A stretch of DNA of 64,000 bases from Candidatus Bathyarchaeota archaeon (lineage in GTDB: Archaea > Thermoproteota > Bathyarchaeia > Bathyarchaeales > Bathycorpusculaceae), in NCBI GenBank assembly GCA_025058315.1, contig JANXET010000001.1:1-64000 (forward strand). The letters are read 5' to 3'. This document shows, piece by piece, positions 25,768 to 34,080 of the stretch. The translations under genes were made by a program, and so were the position numbers. Each line of letters begins with the position of its first letter. Within the stretch, counting starts at the first letter, position 1. The notes under the pieces were generated by a model. The model did no database searches, had not been told where the DNA came from, and saw only the letters and a list, made by a program, of their open reading frames with translations.

Positions 25768-26475
25768 ATGTCATGGAGAATTTTCAACTTTTATGGAGGT
25801 GAAAAATGGTTGGAGAAAGGTAGCTATGCTTGGTTTGAAAAACGTAGAAAGACAAAAGCGCTAGAACTGGCTCAACAGCAAATCATAAAGGCTCTGGACA
25901 CGGCAACCCTTCTCCATCAGGCAGTTCAAAGCTTGGCACAAGGAATAAATAAAGATGTGAATCAACGCATACACTATCTATTTCAAACAGAGGAAGAAGT
26001 TGACAGACTGAGAAGAGAAGTTTTCAAAGAGATGTCTAAGCACACAGCTCTGATAGCGGACTACCGTGAAGACATACTGCACCTCGTGAAAAGACTAGAT
26101 ACCCTTGCGGACCATGTTAAAGACGCAGCAAGATGTCTGGAAATACTTCAGGAGACACAAATACCGCAGGAAATAATCCAAAACACGCTTCGGATAACCT
26201 CAACCCTCGTCGAGTGCACTTCTGCTCTACGCGCAAGCATAGAAAAAATTTCGTCAGCCCCAGCCGAAGCCATGAAATACTCAGCTAAAGTCGAGGAGAT
26301 TGAAAACGAAATAGACAGAGAGTACATAAACATGAAAAAACAACTCGTCATCCGCGGGAAGCAGATGAATATCGGCACGGTAATAATTTTCAACGACTTA
26401 ATAGAATTTATAGAACAAGCCGCGGACACATGCGCGGACACCGCAGACTACATCACAACACTCTCAAGCAGATAA
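25768..26475 (+). CDS. DUF47/PhoU-like protein
   Basis: About 235 residues, all-helical, of the DUF47 (PhoU_div) family that accompanies phosphate transporters (YREDILHLVKRLDTLADHVKDAA near 95-117, and IEFIEQAADTCADTADYI near the end). Last gene of the pst operon. A GTG start at 25762 overlaps phoU; ATG 25768 after GAGGTG (25758-25763) is about as likely. It probably modulates phosphate uptake together with PhoU; which transporter it binds is not shown. Confidence 0.85.
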   Translation: MSWRIFNFYGGEKWLEKGSYAWFEKRRKTKALELAQQQIIKALDTATLLHQAVQSLAQGINKDVNQRIHYLFQTEEEVDRLRREVFKEMSKHTALIADYREDILHLVKRLDTLADHVKDAARCLEILQETQIPQEIIQNTLRITSTLVECTSALRASIEKISSAPAEAMKYSAKVEEIENEIDREYINMKKQLVIRGKQMNIGTVIIFNDLIEFIEQAADTCADTADYITTLSSR

Positions 26476-26599
26476 TGAAAACACGGAATTTCCAACAAAT
26501 AACATGTTTTAAAGTTTCTTAATGAATAGCAGTACTTTATTTTGCGCGAAATTTTTAAATATAGGTTTATTATGGGCGGAGGTTAATGGGGCGAATTTA

Positions 26600-27538
26600 A
26601 TGAAAGTTAGGCCCATTTTGCTCTCCGCTTTACTGTTAGCTTTCACGTCAGCCTTTTTATTGAGTACAGCGTCAAGTGTAAAAGCTGAAGGCCCCCAGCA
26701 GTACCCGGCAAACGTGGAGGTTGGAGTTTGGCTTGTGAATGTGGAGAAGGTTGATTTGTCTGCGGGCAGCTACCGCCTAGATTTTTACCTTTGGTTTAGG
26801 TTCAACTCCTCAAAGATAAGCTTAGACAAAGTGAAAGAGTTTGAGTTCGTTAACGGCTTTCCAACGAAGTATGAGGTTGAAGCGGATGGGGAGAGGGGAT
26901 ACGTAGAATACCGAGTTAGGGGGGACTTCATAAAGACATTTGACTTTTCAAAATACCCTTATGAAACGCATACGCTTACGGTGGAATTGGAACACAAGAA
27001 TCTAAACGCTTCTAAGCTGATCTTCAAAGTGGATCCAACTTCAAGTGTTGATGGAGAGGTCAATGTTGCCGGCTGGGAGATAGGAGAATTTAAAGCCGCC
27101 GTAACTGAGCATTCTTACGGAGGCAACGTTTACTCCAGGTTTATTTTCAGCATACAGCTAAAAAGGCCGGTTTTATCTTCCTTCGTGAAGAGTGTTCTCC
27201 CAGTTACGGTTATAACAACCATATCGCTACTAACCTTCTTCATTTCACCTCAGAATTTCGGCCAGAGAATAGGGCTAGGTGTGACAACCCTAATGTCCGC
27301 AACAACATTCCACTTGGCGCTGCTTAGCGGCATACCTCCAGTTGGCTACTTGACTCTGGCAGATAGGATGATGCTTTCAATATACGCGATTTTCCTTTAC
27401 AACCTCTCAGCCTCCGTCTACATCATGAAGCTTGTGGACGCGAAAAAGACGGAAGAAGCACAGAGATTCAACAAGAAAGCAGCAAAACTATTATCAGTAG
27501 TCATTATAGCCTTAATAATAATTCAGCTGCTTGCCTAA
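26600..27538 (+). CDS. Pentameric ligand-gated ion channel homologue (Cys-loop superfamily)
   Basis: 312 residues from ATG 26600: a signal peptide (PILLSALLLAFTSAFLLSTA), a ~200-residue beta domain with FDFSKYPYETHTLTVELEH at the position of the Cys-loop/FPFD region (no cysteines, as in prokaryotic GLIC/ELIC), then four membrane helices. M1 is VKSVLPVTVITTISLLTFF, M2 is RIGLGVTTLMSATTFHLALL followed by SGIPPVGYLTLADR, M3 MLSIYAIFLYNLSASVYI, M4 LLSVVIIALIIIQLL. This order and the M1-M2-M3 motifs are diagnostic. A longer start (26522) lies before the TATA (TTTTTAAATA, 26552-26561), so 26600 is preferred. Ligand and ion are unknown. It follows the pst operon but has its own promoter. Confidence 0.88.
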   Translation: MKVRPILLSALLLAFTSAFLLSTASSVKAEGPQQYPANVEVGVWLVNVEKVDLSAGSYRLDFYLWFRFNSSKISLDKVKEFEFVNGFPTKYEVEADGERGYVEYRVRGDFIKTFDFSKYPYETHTLTVELEHKNLNASKLIFKVDPTSSVDGEVNVAGWEIGEFKAAVTEHSYGGNVYSRFIFSIQLKRPVLSSFVKSVLPVTVITTISLLTFFISPQNFGQRIGLGVTTLMSATTFHLALLSGIPPVGYLTLADRMMLSIYAIFLYNLSASVYIMKLVDAKKTEEAQRFNKKAAKLLSVVIIALIIIQLLA

Positions 27539-27675
27539 ACCGTAATTGCTTCCAGCACGGTTAACCATCACAGTTTATTCAAAAGAAAAAATACTTTATC
27601 ACAGTATTTCACAGCTTAAAACATAAGAGGAATTAGCTGGCCAAATTAGTATCACAATGCCACGTTTAACCTTTC

Positions 27676-27880
27676 ATGCAAAAACATGACTGGGGTAATT
27701 GTACCATAGTAATCATCTCCTCCAGCAAACCAGACGTCGAACACTATCAATTCCTCAAGGATGAAATTATAATCTTCAGCCATCCAAGAGACACATAATG
27801 AAGTTTTCCGGGACTATTTCCAGCACACGCTAGAGGGAGAGACGCAACTTGAACCATGCCAAGCAATAATGCCTAGATAA
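27676..27880 (+). pseudogene. Possible decayed ORF within a 386-bp spacer
   Basis: The gap 27539-27924 has no intact gene. A 40-codon frame from ATG 27676 (SSSKPDVEHYQFLKDEIIIF) stops at 27796-27798; a shifted frame continues with NEVFRDYFQHTLEGETQLEP to TAA 27878-27880. Both parts look protein-like and join near 27786 with one frameshift, so this may be a small decayed gene. No family is recognised. Confidence 0.25.
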
Positions 27881-27924
27881 ACGCGACTCACACTCAGAAA
27901 AACTCGTTGACCTAAAGCTCCAAG

Positions 27925-28170
27925 TTATGTGAGTTTTTCCTCAAGCATTAAAAGTTTCTCTATGAGCTGATTACACAAGTTTTTATCTATCCAAATGGCT
28001 GGAGTGGTCTTCCAAACACCATCTTCAAAGTAAGAAACGGTTATTCTGGCTCGCCCACCGTAACCGGTATTGTATACTCTAACCCATAAGTTCACACCTT
28101 TAGCGGATATCCTGAAAGCGCCGTCAAGCTCCTTTTCACCACTTTTCTCCACATCAACAATCACGGGCAC
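27925..28170 (-). CDS. Small conserved-looking protein of unknown function
   Basis: 81 residues: several beta strands (VNLWVRVYNTGYGGRARITV, VWKTTPAIWID) followed by a helix (NLCNQLIEKLLMLEEKL). The strand-strand-strand-helix order resembles small ssDNA-binding PC4-like proteins, but the basic residues are few and I would not call it that. GTG start at 28170 follows GGGGGA. Divergent from the DUF2148 gene and alone on its strand. Confidence 0.5.
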   Translation of the reverse strand: MPVIVDVEKSGEKELDGAFRISAKGVNLWVRVYNTGYGGRARITVSYFEDGVWKTTPAIWIDKNLCNQLIEKLLMLEEKLT

Positions 28171-28282
28171 CTGCTTTATTCCCCCAGATCGTCCTCGGCA
28201 CCATGTAAATAGACGCTTTTTGAATGAGTAAATCCCGCTAGTTATTTATTTGAATGTTCCGTTTAGTTCTCAGGTGTTATGT

Positions 28283-28813
28283 ATGACCATAATAGGCTCT
28301 GATAAGGCTGAGGCTGAAGCTGCGTTTGCGGCAGCGAAGCTGATGGTTGCCTCCGCCAGAACAGCTCCCAAGGCCAGGGGAATAGACAAAGTTACAGCTG
28401 CAATTGTAACAGGAGAGGATAAAGACAAGCTAGCTGACGCGATGACACGCATTACTGGACTGCCAATCCCGGAGGAACGCTTGAAGAAGCAGATTATGAA
28501 CGTGAACAACGCGGACGCTGTAGTCCTAATAGGAGTTAAAACTGATGACGTGAAAGATGAAAATGACTGGGTTATGAGACTTGTAGATTTAGGCATAGCC
28601 ATAGGATCCGCTGTTAAAACTGCAAGCATACTGAACATAGACAATCGCGTGATGTTCACTGTAGGAAAGGCTGCGCAGGAATTGAAGCTCTTAGAGGGGG
28701 ACATCATCTTCGGGATACCCATATCCGTCAGGGGAAGCAACATATTTTTTGATAGATACGACCCTCTGAAGACTTGCTGGCAGGAAAAACTACCTTCTAG
28801 AGAGACACGGTAA
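28283..28813 (+). CDS. DUF2148 protein lacking the ferredoxin-like cysteine segment
   Basis: 176 residues of the DUF2148 (COG4739) family: VASARTAPKARGIDKV, DAVVLIGVK, VDLGIAIGSAVKTASILNID, VGKAAQELKLLEGD, GIPISVRGSNIFFDRY. In the family as I know it, a cysteine-rich CGxCG...C stretch lies between the VLIG strand and the LGIA helix. Here about 15 residues (TDDVKDENDWVMRL) replace it and no cysteine is present, so a metal cluster is not expected. ATG 28283 follows GGTG at 28273-28276; an upstream in-frame start at 28250 is less likely. Confidence 0.78.
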   Translation: MTIIGSDKAEAEAAFAAAKLMVASARTAPKARGIDKVTAAIVTGEDKDKLADAMTRITGLPIPEERLKKQIMNVNNADAVVLIGVKTDDVKDENDWVMRLVDLGIAIGSAVKTASILNIDNRVMFTVGKAAQELKLLEGDIIFGIPISVRGSNIFFDRYDPLKTCWQEKLPSRETR

Positions 28814-28851
28814 TGAGCGCGCTACTTAAAAGCCCACAAGTCCCCCTGCTT

Positions 28852-29616
28852 TTATGAACTTGCAAGAAATGCAAGAAGTTTTCTTCCGGCCTCGCATAGA
28901 CTTCTCGTTACGAAATCTGGTTTGTGCATACTCTTTTTAAGCGTCTCAAGAGGATAGAACTGGGATGCCACGTAAATGGTTTTCATCCCCAGATGCTTCG
29001 CACCCTTAATATCCTCGTCAGGACTGTCTCCTACGTAAATCACCTCTGAAGCGTCTACCTCAAGTCTTCGGAGGGCTTCTTCGAATATCTTAACATGGGG
29101 TTTACGCCAGCCCACATCTGCTGAGATAAGTATAGCGTTGAAGAATCCTCCAAGCCCTGTCTTTCTAAGCGCACTATAAATCACAGGAGCATACGTGAAG
29201 TTTGAAACAAGCCCAAGCCGGTAGCCCCTCATAGAAAGTGTTGCCAGCAGCTTTACCGCGCACCGCCTTGCCCTTATAGAAGCCAGATAATCCTCGAAGA
29301 AAACGTTCACAGCCTCCTTCACGCGCGGATCTTCATGAGTCACATCGAAGCCTAAAAGTTTCAGGGCATCTGAAACCCAAAGGGTGTTCGTGATCTCCAC
29401 GAGTTGCTGATAGCGTATAGCACGATACTTCTCATGAGACTGCGCGTATGCCTCCATAAACATTTCACGTGTAACGTTAAACCCCGCTTCGTAAAGCGTC
29501 CTGTACATCTTTACCTTTGAGGCTTCAAGGCTGTAGCCTTTCACACATACCAATGTGCCTATAAAGTCGAATATTACACCCTTAATGGGCAATATACACA
29601 CCTTAACTTTTATCAT
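28852..29616 (-). CDS. HAD-superfamily hydrolase
   Basis: About 250 residues. Motif I is VIFDFIGTLV (the nucleophile Asp followed by F-I-G-T, slightly unusual where DxDGTL is common), motif II LVSNFTY, motif III K in WRKPHVKIF, motif IV VGDSPDEDIKGA. The helical cap after motif I suggests a phosphatase or dehalogenase-like C1 member. ATG 29616 or TTG 29592 (with AAGGTG upstream) are better starts than the far 5' one overlapping the next gene. Last gene after hypA and its ATPase; substrate unknown. Confidence 0.82.
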   Translation of the reverse strand: MIKVKVCILPIKGVIFDFIGTLVCVKGYSLEASKVKMYRTLYEAGFNVTREMFMEAYAQSHEKYRAIRYQQLVEITNTLWVSDALKLLGFDVTHEDPRVKEAVNVFFEDYLASIRARRCAVKLLATLSMRGYRLGLVSNFTYAPVIYSALRKTGLGGFFNAILISADVGWRKPHVKIFEEALRRLEVDASEVIYVGDSPDEDIKGAKHLGMKTIYVASQFYPLETLKKSMHKPDFVTRSLCEAGRKLLAFLASS

Positions 29617-29645
29617 TTTTGCAACGTTAAACCAGTATAAGAGGT

Positions 29646-30380
29646 TTAGGGGCAACTTTCCAATTTAGAGGCTATCTCAGACAGTTTTCTTGCAAAAACG
29701 GTCTCCCTAAGCAGTTTCACGTTTCCCAGAGCATCTTCAACTTTAGGATCGTAGGGTATCTCTCCCAAGTAGGGCACCCCCATGGCAGCTACCTGCCGTG
29801 CCAGAAAAGTACTTTCCCGCATTTTCATGTTTTCAACGACACCTAAAACCGGAGCCTTCATATCAGCAAGCAGCCTCACCAGCTTCCTAACAGTTTCAAA
29901 GGTCAGGAGTGAAGGTGTCGACACGATTATGAACTCAAGCCGCCTCACAAGCCTCATTATATCGAGGGCTGCATCACTTATGCCTGGGGGCATATCGATA
30001 ATTAGGAAGTCAAGTTCACCCCACCTTGTAATTGCAAAAAGCTCAATTAGCACATTAGATACATCTGTACCTCTAAGCGGCAAAGCCTCATCATGGGAGA
30101 AAGCCACGATAGACATGTATCTTAAACCGTGAGCGACGCATGGAACAAGACCATTGTCCTCCAAAGGTTGGATTTTGCTCGCGCCCAAAATCACATGTGT
30201 TGATGGGCTTGTAAAGTCCGCGTCGAAAAGCCCAACTTGGTGTTGTCTATCTGACAAAATGAGGGCTAGAACCGAGGCTACGAGGCTTTTGCCAACTCCT
30301 CCCTTACCCCCTGAAACCGCGATTACACGTTTCACACCCTTAAGCCTGCCGCTGATTACGCTTACCCTTGGATCCATCAT
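29646..30380 (-). CDS. Mrp/MinD-family P-loop ATPase, likely archaeal HypB partner of HypA
   Basis: About 244 residues with the deviant Walker A of ParA/MinD proteins, VSGGKGGVGKSLVAS, then DADFTSPSTHVILG, a switch LIIDMPPGISDAALD and VVENMK. In Thermococcus the nickel-insertion partner of HypA is a Mrp/MinD-type ATPase rather than the bacterial HypB GTPase; direct coupling to hypA here supports the same role. ATG 30380 overlaps the hypA stop (ATGATGG), so it is preferred over 30413. Confidence 0.82.
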   Translation of the reverse strand: MMDPRVSVISGRLKGVKRVIAVSGGKGGVGKSLVASVLALILSDRQHQVGLFDADFTSPSTHVILGASKIQPLEDNGLVPCVAHGLRYMSIVAFSHDEALPLRGTDVSNVLIELFAITRWGELDFLIIDMPPGISDAALDIMRLVRRLEFIIVSTPSLLTFETVRKLVRLLADMKAPVLGVVENMKMRESTFLARQVAAMGVPYLGEIPYDPKVEDALGNVKLLRETVFARKLSEIASKLESCP

Positions 30381-30781
30381 GGATGCTGTACACCTTTTAT
30401 GCTTTCGATCCATACGCCTCTTCCAGTAACCACTTCATAATCTGGGCTTCCACATTTTGGGCATCGAACATAAGCATGCACAGCCTCTGGGATAAAGTGC
30501 ACAGCTTCAGAGGCGTCTCTGGCAAGCGAGTTTCTAGCGAAGCTCCACTCTTTTCCGCATACTCGGCATAATAGCCTAGCAGGAACGGTCTCCAAAACGA
30601 ATTTGGCTTTCTCTAGAATGCCGCTTTTAAGTTGAGTGAGCGCGAACTCGAATATATCAAGCTCCACTTGCTGAAGTTCCCCAACCATTATCTTAACCTG
30701 GCTCACGAATTTTAAGCCCTCACGTTGGGCTATTTGAGAAACCGCTGAAACAACCGCTTCAGCCAGGGCCCATTCATGCAT
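30377..30781 (-). CDS. hypA: Hydrogenase nickel insertion protein HypA
   Basis: 134 residues. It begins MHEWALAEAV, where His2 is the family's nickel ligand, so ATG 30781 rather than 30787 is the start. A zinc domain follows with two CxxC pairs (CRVCGKEW and CPKCGSPD). It delivers Ni to [NiFe]-enzymes. The region between the CxxC pairs is longer than in bacteria, as in archaeal HypA. No hydrogenase structural gene lies in this window. Confidence 0.92.
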   Translation of the reverse strand: MHEWALAEAVVSAVSQIAQREGLKFVSQVKIMVGELQQVELDIFEFALTQLKSGILEKAKFVLETVPARLLCRVCGKEWSFARNSLARDASEAVHFIPEAVHAYVRCPKCGSPDYEVVTGRGVWIESIKGVQHP

Positions 30782-30875
30782 ATACAACCTTTAACCGCCA
30801 AACAATTTAAAGTGTTTTGTTCCAGAGAAGGCAAAATGTTCAAGAGGCAGCTGCTTCAAAACCATCCTGTTGCAT

Positions 30876-31727
30876 ATGAGTCGAGTTGCAATAGTGAAAG
30901 GATCTGATCCGGTGAATACAACGCTTAAGGCGCTGGAAATCATCGGTGGAGACGCGCTAGCTAATATGCCCACTGATAAGCCCATACTAGTAAAACCAAA
31001 TCTTATAAACGCTCAGCCTCCCTCAACAGGGATAACCACTGACGGCAGGGTTGTGGAAGGTGTTGTGAGATTCTTAATGCAGAATGGCTGGAAAAACATC
31101 ATTATAGGGGAGGGAAGCGGCTTTGCAGACACATTCGAAGCCTTCAATGCCGCTGGAATCGACAAGGTTGCCGAGAAATGGAAGGTTAAACTTGTGGATC
31201 TTAACAGGGATAACTTCGTGGAGGTTCATCCATCCGGCCCACTAGCCCTAAAAAGGGTTAAGCTGGCTAAAACAGCCCTTGAGAGCACCATTGTAAGTGT
31301 TCCGAAGCTTAAAGTTCACAGACTGGCAACGGTGACACTTGGCCTCAAGAACATGATGGGTGCATTGGCCCATAAGGGAAAGATGCATAATGGGCATTTA
31401 AGCAAGAATATTGTGGATCTGGCTTCGGTGCTTAGACCCAGTCTGACGGTTATAGATGGGATAATCGCAGGGGAGATCCATGAAACAAGCGGCAGCCCCG
31501 TTAGGATGGACCTCATAATAGCTGGAGCTGATCCGGTGGCTGTAGACGCGGTTGGCGCCGCGGTGATGGGCATAAACCCTGAAGAAGTAGATCATCTAGT
31601 GCTGGCTGAAAGGAAGGGGTTAGGCACGTGCTGCCTTGAGAACATAGAGATCATTGGAGAAAGTATAGATAAAGTGAAGCGGAAGTTTAGAAGATCCATG
31701 ATTTCAAGGATTCTTTCAAGCCTGTAA
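30876..31727 (+). CDS. DUF362 protein
   Basis: About 283 residues of DUF362: PILVKPNLINAQPPSTGITTD, EGSGFADTFEAF, SVPKLKVHRLATVTLGLKNM, HLSKNIVDLASVLRPSLTVI, IAGADPVAVDAVGAAVMG. The family often carries a C-terminal ferredoxin domain; it is absent here. Function is undefined, possibly tied to iron-sulfur or cofactor biology. ATG 30876 is preferred over TTG 30870. Divergent from hypA and convergent with lrp. Confidence 0.85.
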   Translation: MSRVAIVKGSDPVNTTLKALEIIGGDALANMPTDKPILVKPNLINAQPPSTGITTDGRVVEGVVRFLMQNGWKNIIIGEGSGFADTFEAFNAAGIDKVAEKWKVKLVDLNRDNFVEVHPSGPLALKRVKLAKTALESTIVSVPKLKVHRLATVTLGLKNMMGALAHKGKMHNGHLSKNIVDLASVLRPSLTVIDGIIAGEIHETSGSPVRMDLIIAGADPVAVDAVGAAVMGINPEEVDHLVLAERKGLGTCCLENIEIIGESIDKVKRKFRRSMISRILSSL

Positions 31728-31734
31728 GAAGGAA

Positions 31735-32145
31735 CTACCATTTGCGGAGCACTACCATGGTGTTCGTGTCCAAAACGCCTTCGATCTTGCGTATCTGCTC
31801 CACACACTCATTAACCTCAGCTATGTCCGCGGCTGAAATCGCCACCACAATGTCATACTCACCTGTGACCTCATAAATCATTCGGACCTTTGAGAGACTT
31901 CTAAGGGCAGCTGAAACTTTAGAAGTGGGAACAGAGGGATTAACGGATATCATGGATAAGGCTTCAGCCTCGCGAAGCGTGCCTGTTTCAACGGTGAAGC
32001 GCCTTATAACCCCTGACTCCACCAGCTTCTTAACTCTAGCTCTTACGGCTCCTTCTGAAAGCCCAACTGCCTTTCCGATGCTGCCGTATGAAGCGCGGCT
32101 ATTCATCCTAAGTAGCTCCAGTATTTTCTCATCAACCTCGTCCAT
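31735..32145 (-). CDS. Lrp/AsnC-family regulator, divergent from the lysine operon
   Basis: 136 residues: winged HTH (VDEKILELLRMNSRASYGSI, AVGLSEGAVRARVKKLVESG) and a RAM domain (VRMIYEVTGEYDIVVAISA). It is divergent from dapA with a 15-bp palindrome in between, the arrangement of the LysM-type regulators of archaeal lysine genes. Control of lysine synthesis in response to lysine is likely but inferred. Confidence 0.88.
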   Translation of the reverse strand: MDEVDEKILELLRMNSRASYGSIGKAVGLSEGAVRARVKKLVESGVIRRFTVETGTLREAEALSMISVNPSVPTSKVSAALRSLSKVRMIYEVTGEYDIVVAISAADIAEVNECVEQIRKIEGVLDTNTMVVLRKW

Positions 32146-32172
32146 CCAACCGCCACGTTTTACGTAATTCTA

Positions 32173-32220
32173 TTGCTGAAACAGCAAAATAAGTTTTTCT
32201 AAATCCGAAAACTTTATAAA
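32173..32220. promoter_or_regulatory. lrp-dapA operator palindrome and dapA TATA box
   Basis: TTGCTGAAACAGCAA (32173-32187) has 6-bp perfect arms around AAA. CTTTATAAA (32212-32220) is the dapA TATA; the predicted start is near 32242. A shorter palindrome TTACGTAA lies at about 32158-32165 next to the lrp start. The same 13-bp core recurs at 3025-3037. Confidence 0.65.
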
Positions 32221-32258
32221 AAATGCCGATATCACAATGCTAGCCTAAGGTGACCACG

Positions 32259-33290
32259 TTGTTCAGAAGTTGCTACACAGCACTCATAACGCCCATGAAT
32301 AGGAATTATGAAGTAGACTTCGAGGGACTTAAAGCCCTTGTGGAATTCCAACTTTCCCAGGGGGTAAACGGAGTTCTCGCCGTGGGAACAACAGGAGAAA
32401 GTGTCACCCTTGAGCCAGAAGAGCAAAAAAGCGTTATAAAGAGAGTTTACGATCTCGCGGGAGAAGCTAAGACAATAGCCGGCACAGGAAGCAGCTGCAC
32501 CAGAAAGACTCTGAAAAACACGCAGGAAGCCTATGAAGTCGGTGTAAGAAACATCCTCCTAGTCGACCCATACTATAATGGCCCAAGCTCCCTTGAAATT
32601 AGACGCGAATACGTGGAACCCGTAGCCAAAACGTTCCCAGATGTTCAAATAATACCGTACATCATCCCCGGAAGAACTGGGACGCAGCTTCTGCCCTATG
32701 ATCTCGCGATACTGCACCATCAATTCCCAAACGTTAGGGCTGTGAAAGAAGCTACTGGAGACTTGGAAAACATGAAGTTAACTAGAAAACTCTGCGGCGA
32801 AAACTTTGACATACTATCAGGAGATGATGACAAAACCTTCCTCATGATGACTTCTCCAGATATAAGGGCTTCAGGAGTGATTTCTGTTGTCTCCAACATA
32901 GTGCCTGCAGCTGTTCAGCAGATGACAAGTCTGATCCTTGATGGAAGAATAGATGAGGCTAAAAGAATCTGCGAGAAGCTTACTCCACTTTTTCAAATAG
33001 TAACTGTAAAAACATTTGAGGAAACTCCCATGGGAAATGTTGTAGTTAAGGCGAGGAACCCGCTTCCATACAAGACCTTAATGAACATTCTAGGCATGCC
33101 TTCAGGCCCACCTAGGCCGCCTCTTGGGAAAATGACGCATAAGGGTATAGAAGTGGTTCTGAAAGTCGCAAGAGAGGTTTATGAGAAAAGCCCTGAACTT
33201 CTCAAGCCCATAGAGGAATATTTCGACGTAGACCTATCTGAGAGACTTTATGAGGAGCGCTACTGGAAGGGGTTAGCCTATGGCTATTAG
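32259..33290 (+). CDS. dapA: 4-hydroxy-tetrahydrodipicolinate synthase family protein
   Basis: Condenses aspartate semialdehyde and pyruvate, the first step to lysine. ~343 residues, longer than the usual ~290-300 because of a C-terminal extension. Visible motifs: GVNGVLAVGTTGESVTLEPEE, IIPYIIPGRTG (catalytic Tyr region) and AVKEATGDLENM (Schiff-base Lys). AAGGTGA (32247-32253) fits TTG 32259 better than GTG 32250. First gene of a six-gene lysine operon; overlaps dapB by 11 bases. Its context makes DapA the best call despite the extension. Confidence 0.88.
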   Translation: MFRSCYTALITPMNRNYEVDFEGLKALVEFQLSQGVNGVLAVGTTGESVTLEPEEQKSVIKRVYDLAGEAKTIAGTGSSCTRKTLKNTQEAYEVGVRNILLVDPYYNGPSSLEIRREYVEPVAKTFPDVQIIPYIIPGRTGTQLLPYDLAILHHQFPNVRAVKEATGDLENMKLTRKLCGENFDILSGDDDKTFLMMTSPDIRASGVISVVSNIVPAAVQQMTSLILDGRIDEAKRICEKLTPLFQIVTVKTFEETPMGNVVVKARNPLPYKTLMNILGMPSGPPRPPLGKMTHKGIEVVLKVAREVYEKSPELLKPIEEYFDVDLSERLYEERYWKGLAYGY

Positions 33291-34080
33291 GCTTTGTGTA
33301 GCAGGCGCAACTGGGAGAATGGGAAGCCTCCTGATAAGGGAAGCCCTGAACAGAGGCTTTGAGGTAACAGGAGCTATCGCCGCTCCCGATGAGCCGAGCA
33401 TAGGTAGAACCCTCAGGGAGCTGGGAGTATGTAACCTCGACCTGAAAGTTTCACCGCCATCCATGCTCAAGGAAGCCCTTGGCAGAGCAGACGTTTATAT
33501 GAGCTTCACCACGCCGAAGGCGGAGCTTTCAAACCTGCCAATAGTGGCGGATGAGGGAAAACGCATAGTGATGGGAACTACAGGTTTCAGAGAAGCTGAG
33601 ATAACCCAGCTTAGCGAATACGTTTCCAGCAGGGTTCCAGCAGTGTTCTCAACAAACTTTTCAGTAGGAATAAACTTTCTCGCTGGAATGTTGAGGGCCA
33701 TTAAGACGCTTCCAAAAGAATACGATATGAGCATATTTGAAGCTCATCATACGGGTAAAATTGACGCGCCAAGCGGGACAGCCCTCACCCTAGCTAAACT
33801 GATCTCTGAGATGAGAGGCTACAGCAGGATGGTTTACGGAAGGGAGGGAGTAAGTCCTAGAAAACCCGACGAGATGGAGGTGGTCGCAGTTAGGGGAGGA
33901 GGGATCCCGGGCATTCACATAATCTTAATTGCAGGACCTCATGAAATGATCACTGTTGAGCATGTCGCATTTTCTAGAAGCATCTTCGCTCAGGGAGCCC
34001 TCCTCGCCGCTGAATGGGTTATGAAACAGACTAAACCAGGCATCTATTCCATGGAGGATGTTTTGGGGGAAACGCGATGA
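33280..34080 (+). CDS. dapB: 4-hydroxy-tetrahydrodipicolinate reductase
   Basis: 266 residues. N-terminal nucleotide-binding motif VAGATGRMGSLLIREA, then TTGFREAE, and the substrate motif EAHHTGKIDAPSGTALTLA. Reduces the DapA product with NAD(P)H. Start ATG 33280 lies within dapA, end overlaps lysC by four bases. Confidence 0.94.
   Translation: MAIRLCVAGATGRMGSLLIREALNRGFEVTGAIAAPDEPSIGRTLRELGVCNLDLKVSPPSMLKEALGRADVYMSFTTPKAELSNLPIVADEGKRIVMGTTGFREAEITQLSEYVSSRVPAVFSTNFSVGINFLAGMLRAIKTLPKEYDMSIFEAHHTGKIDAPSGTALTLAKLISEMRGYSRMVYGREGVSPRKPDEMEVVAVRGGGIPGIHIILIAGPHEMITVEHVAFSRSIFAQGALLAAEWVMKQTKPGIYSMEDVLGETR

Noticed and set aside
26522-26599. Longer N-terminus for the ion channel
   Set aside because: The segment holds the promoter, and the signal peptide begins properly at 26600.
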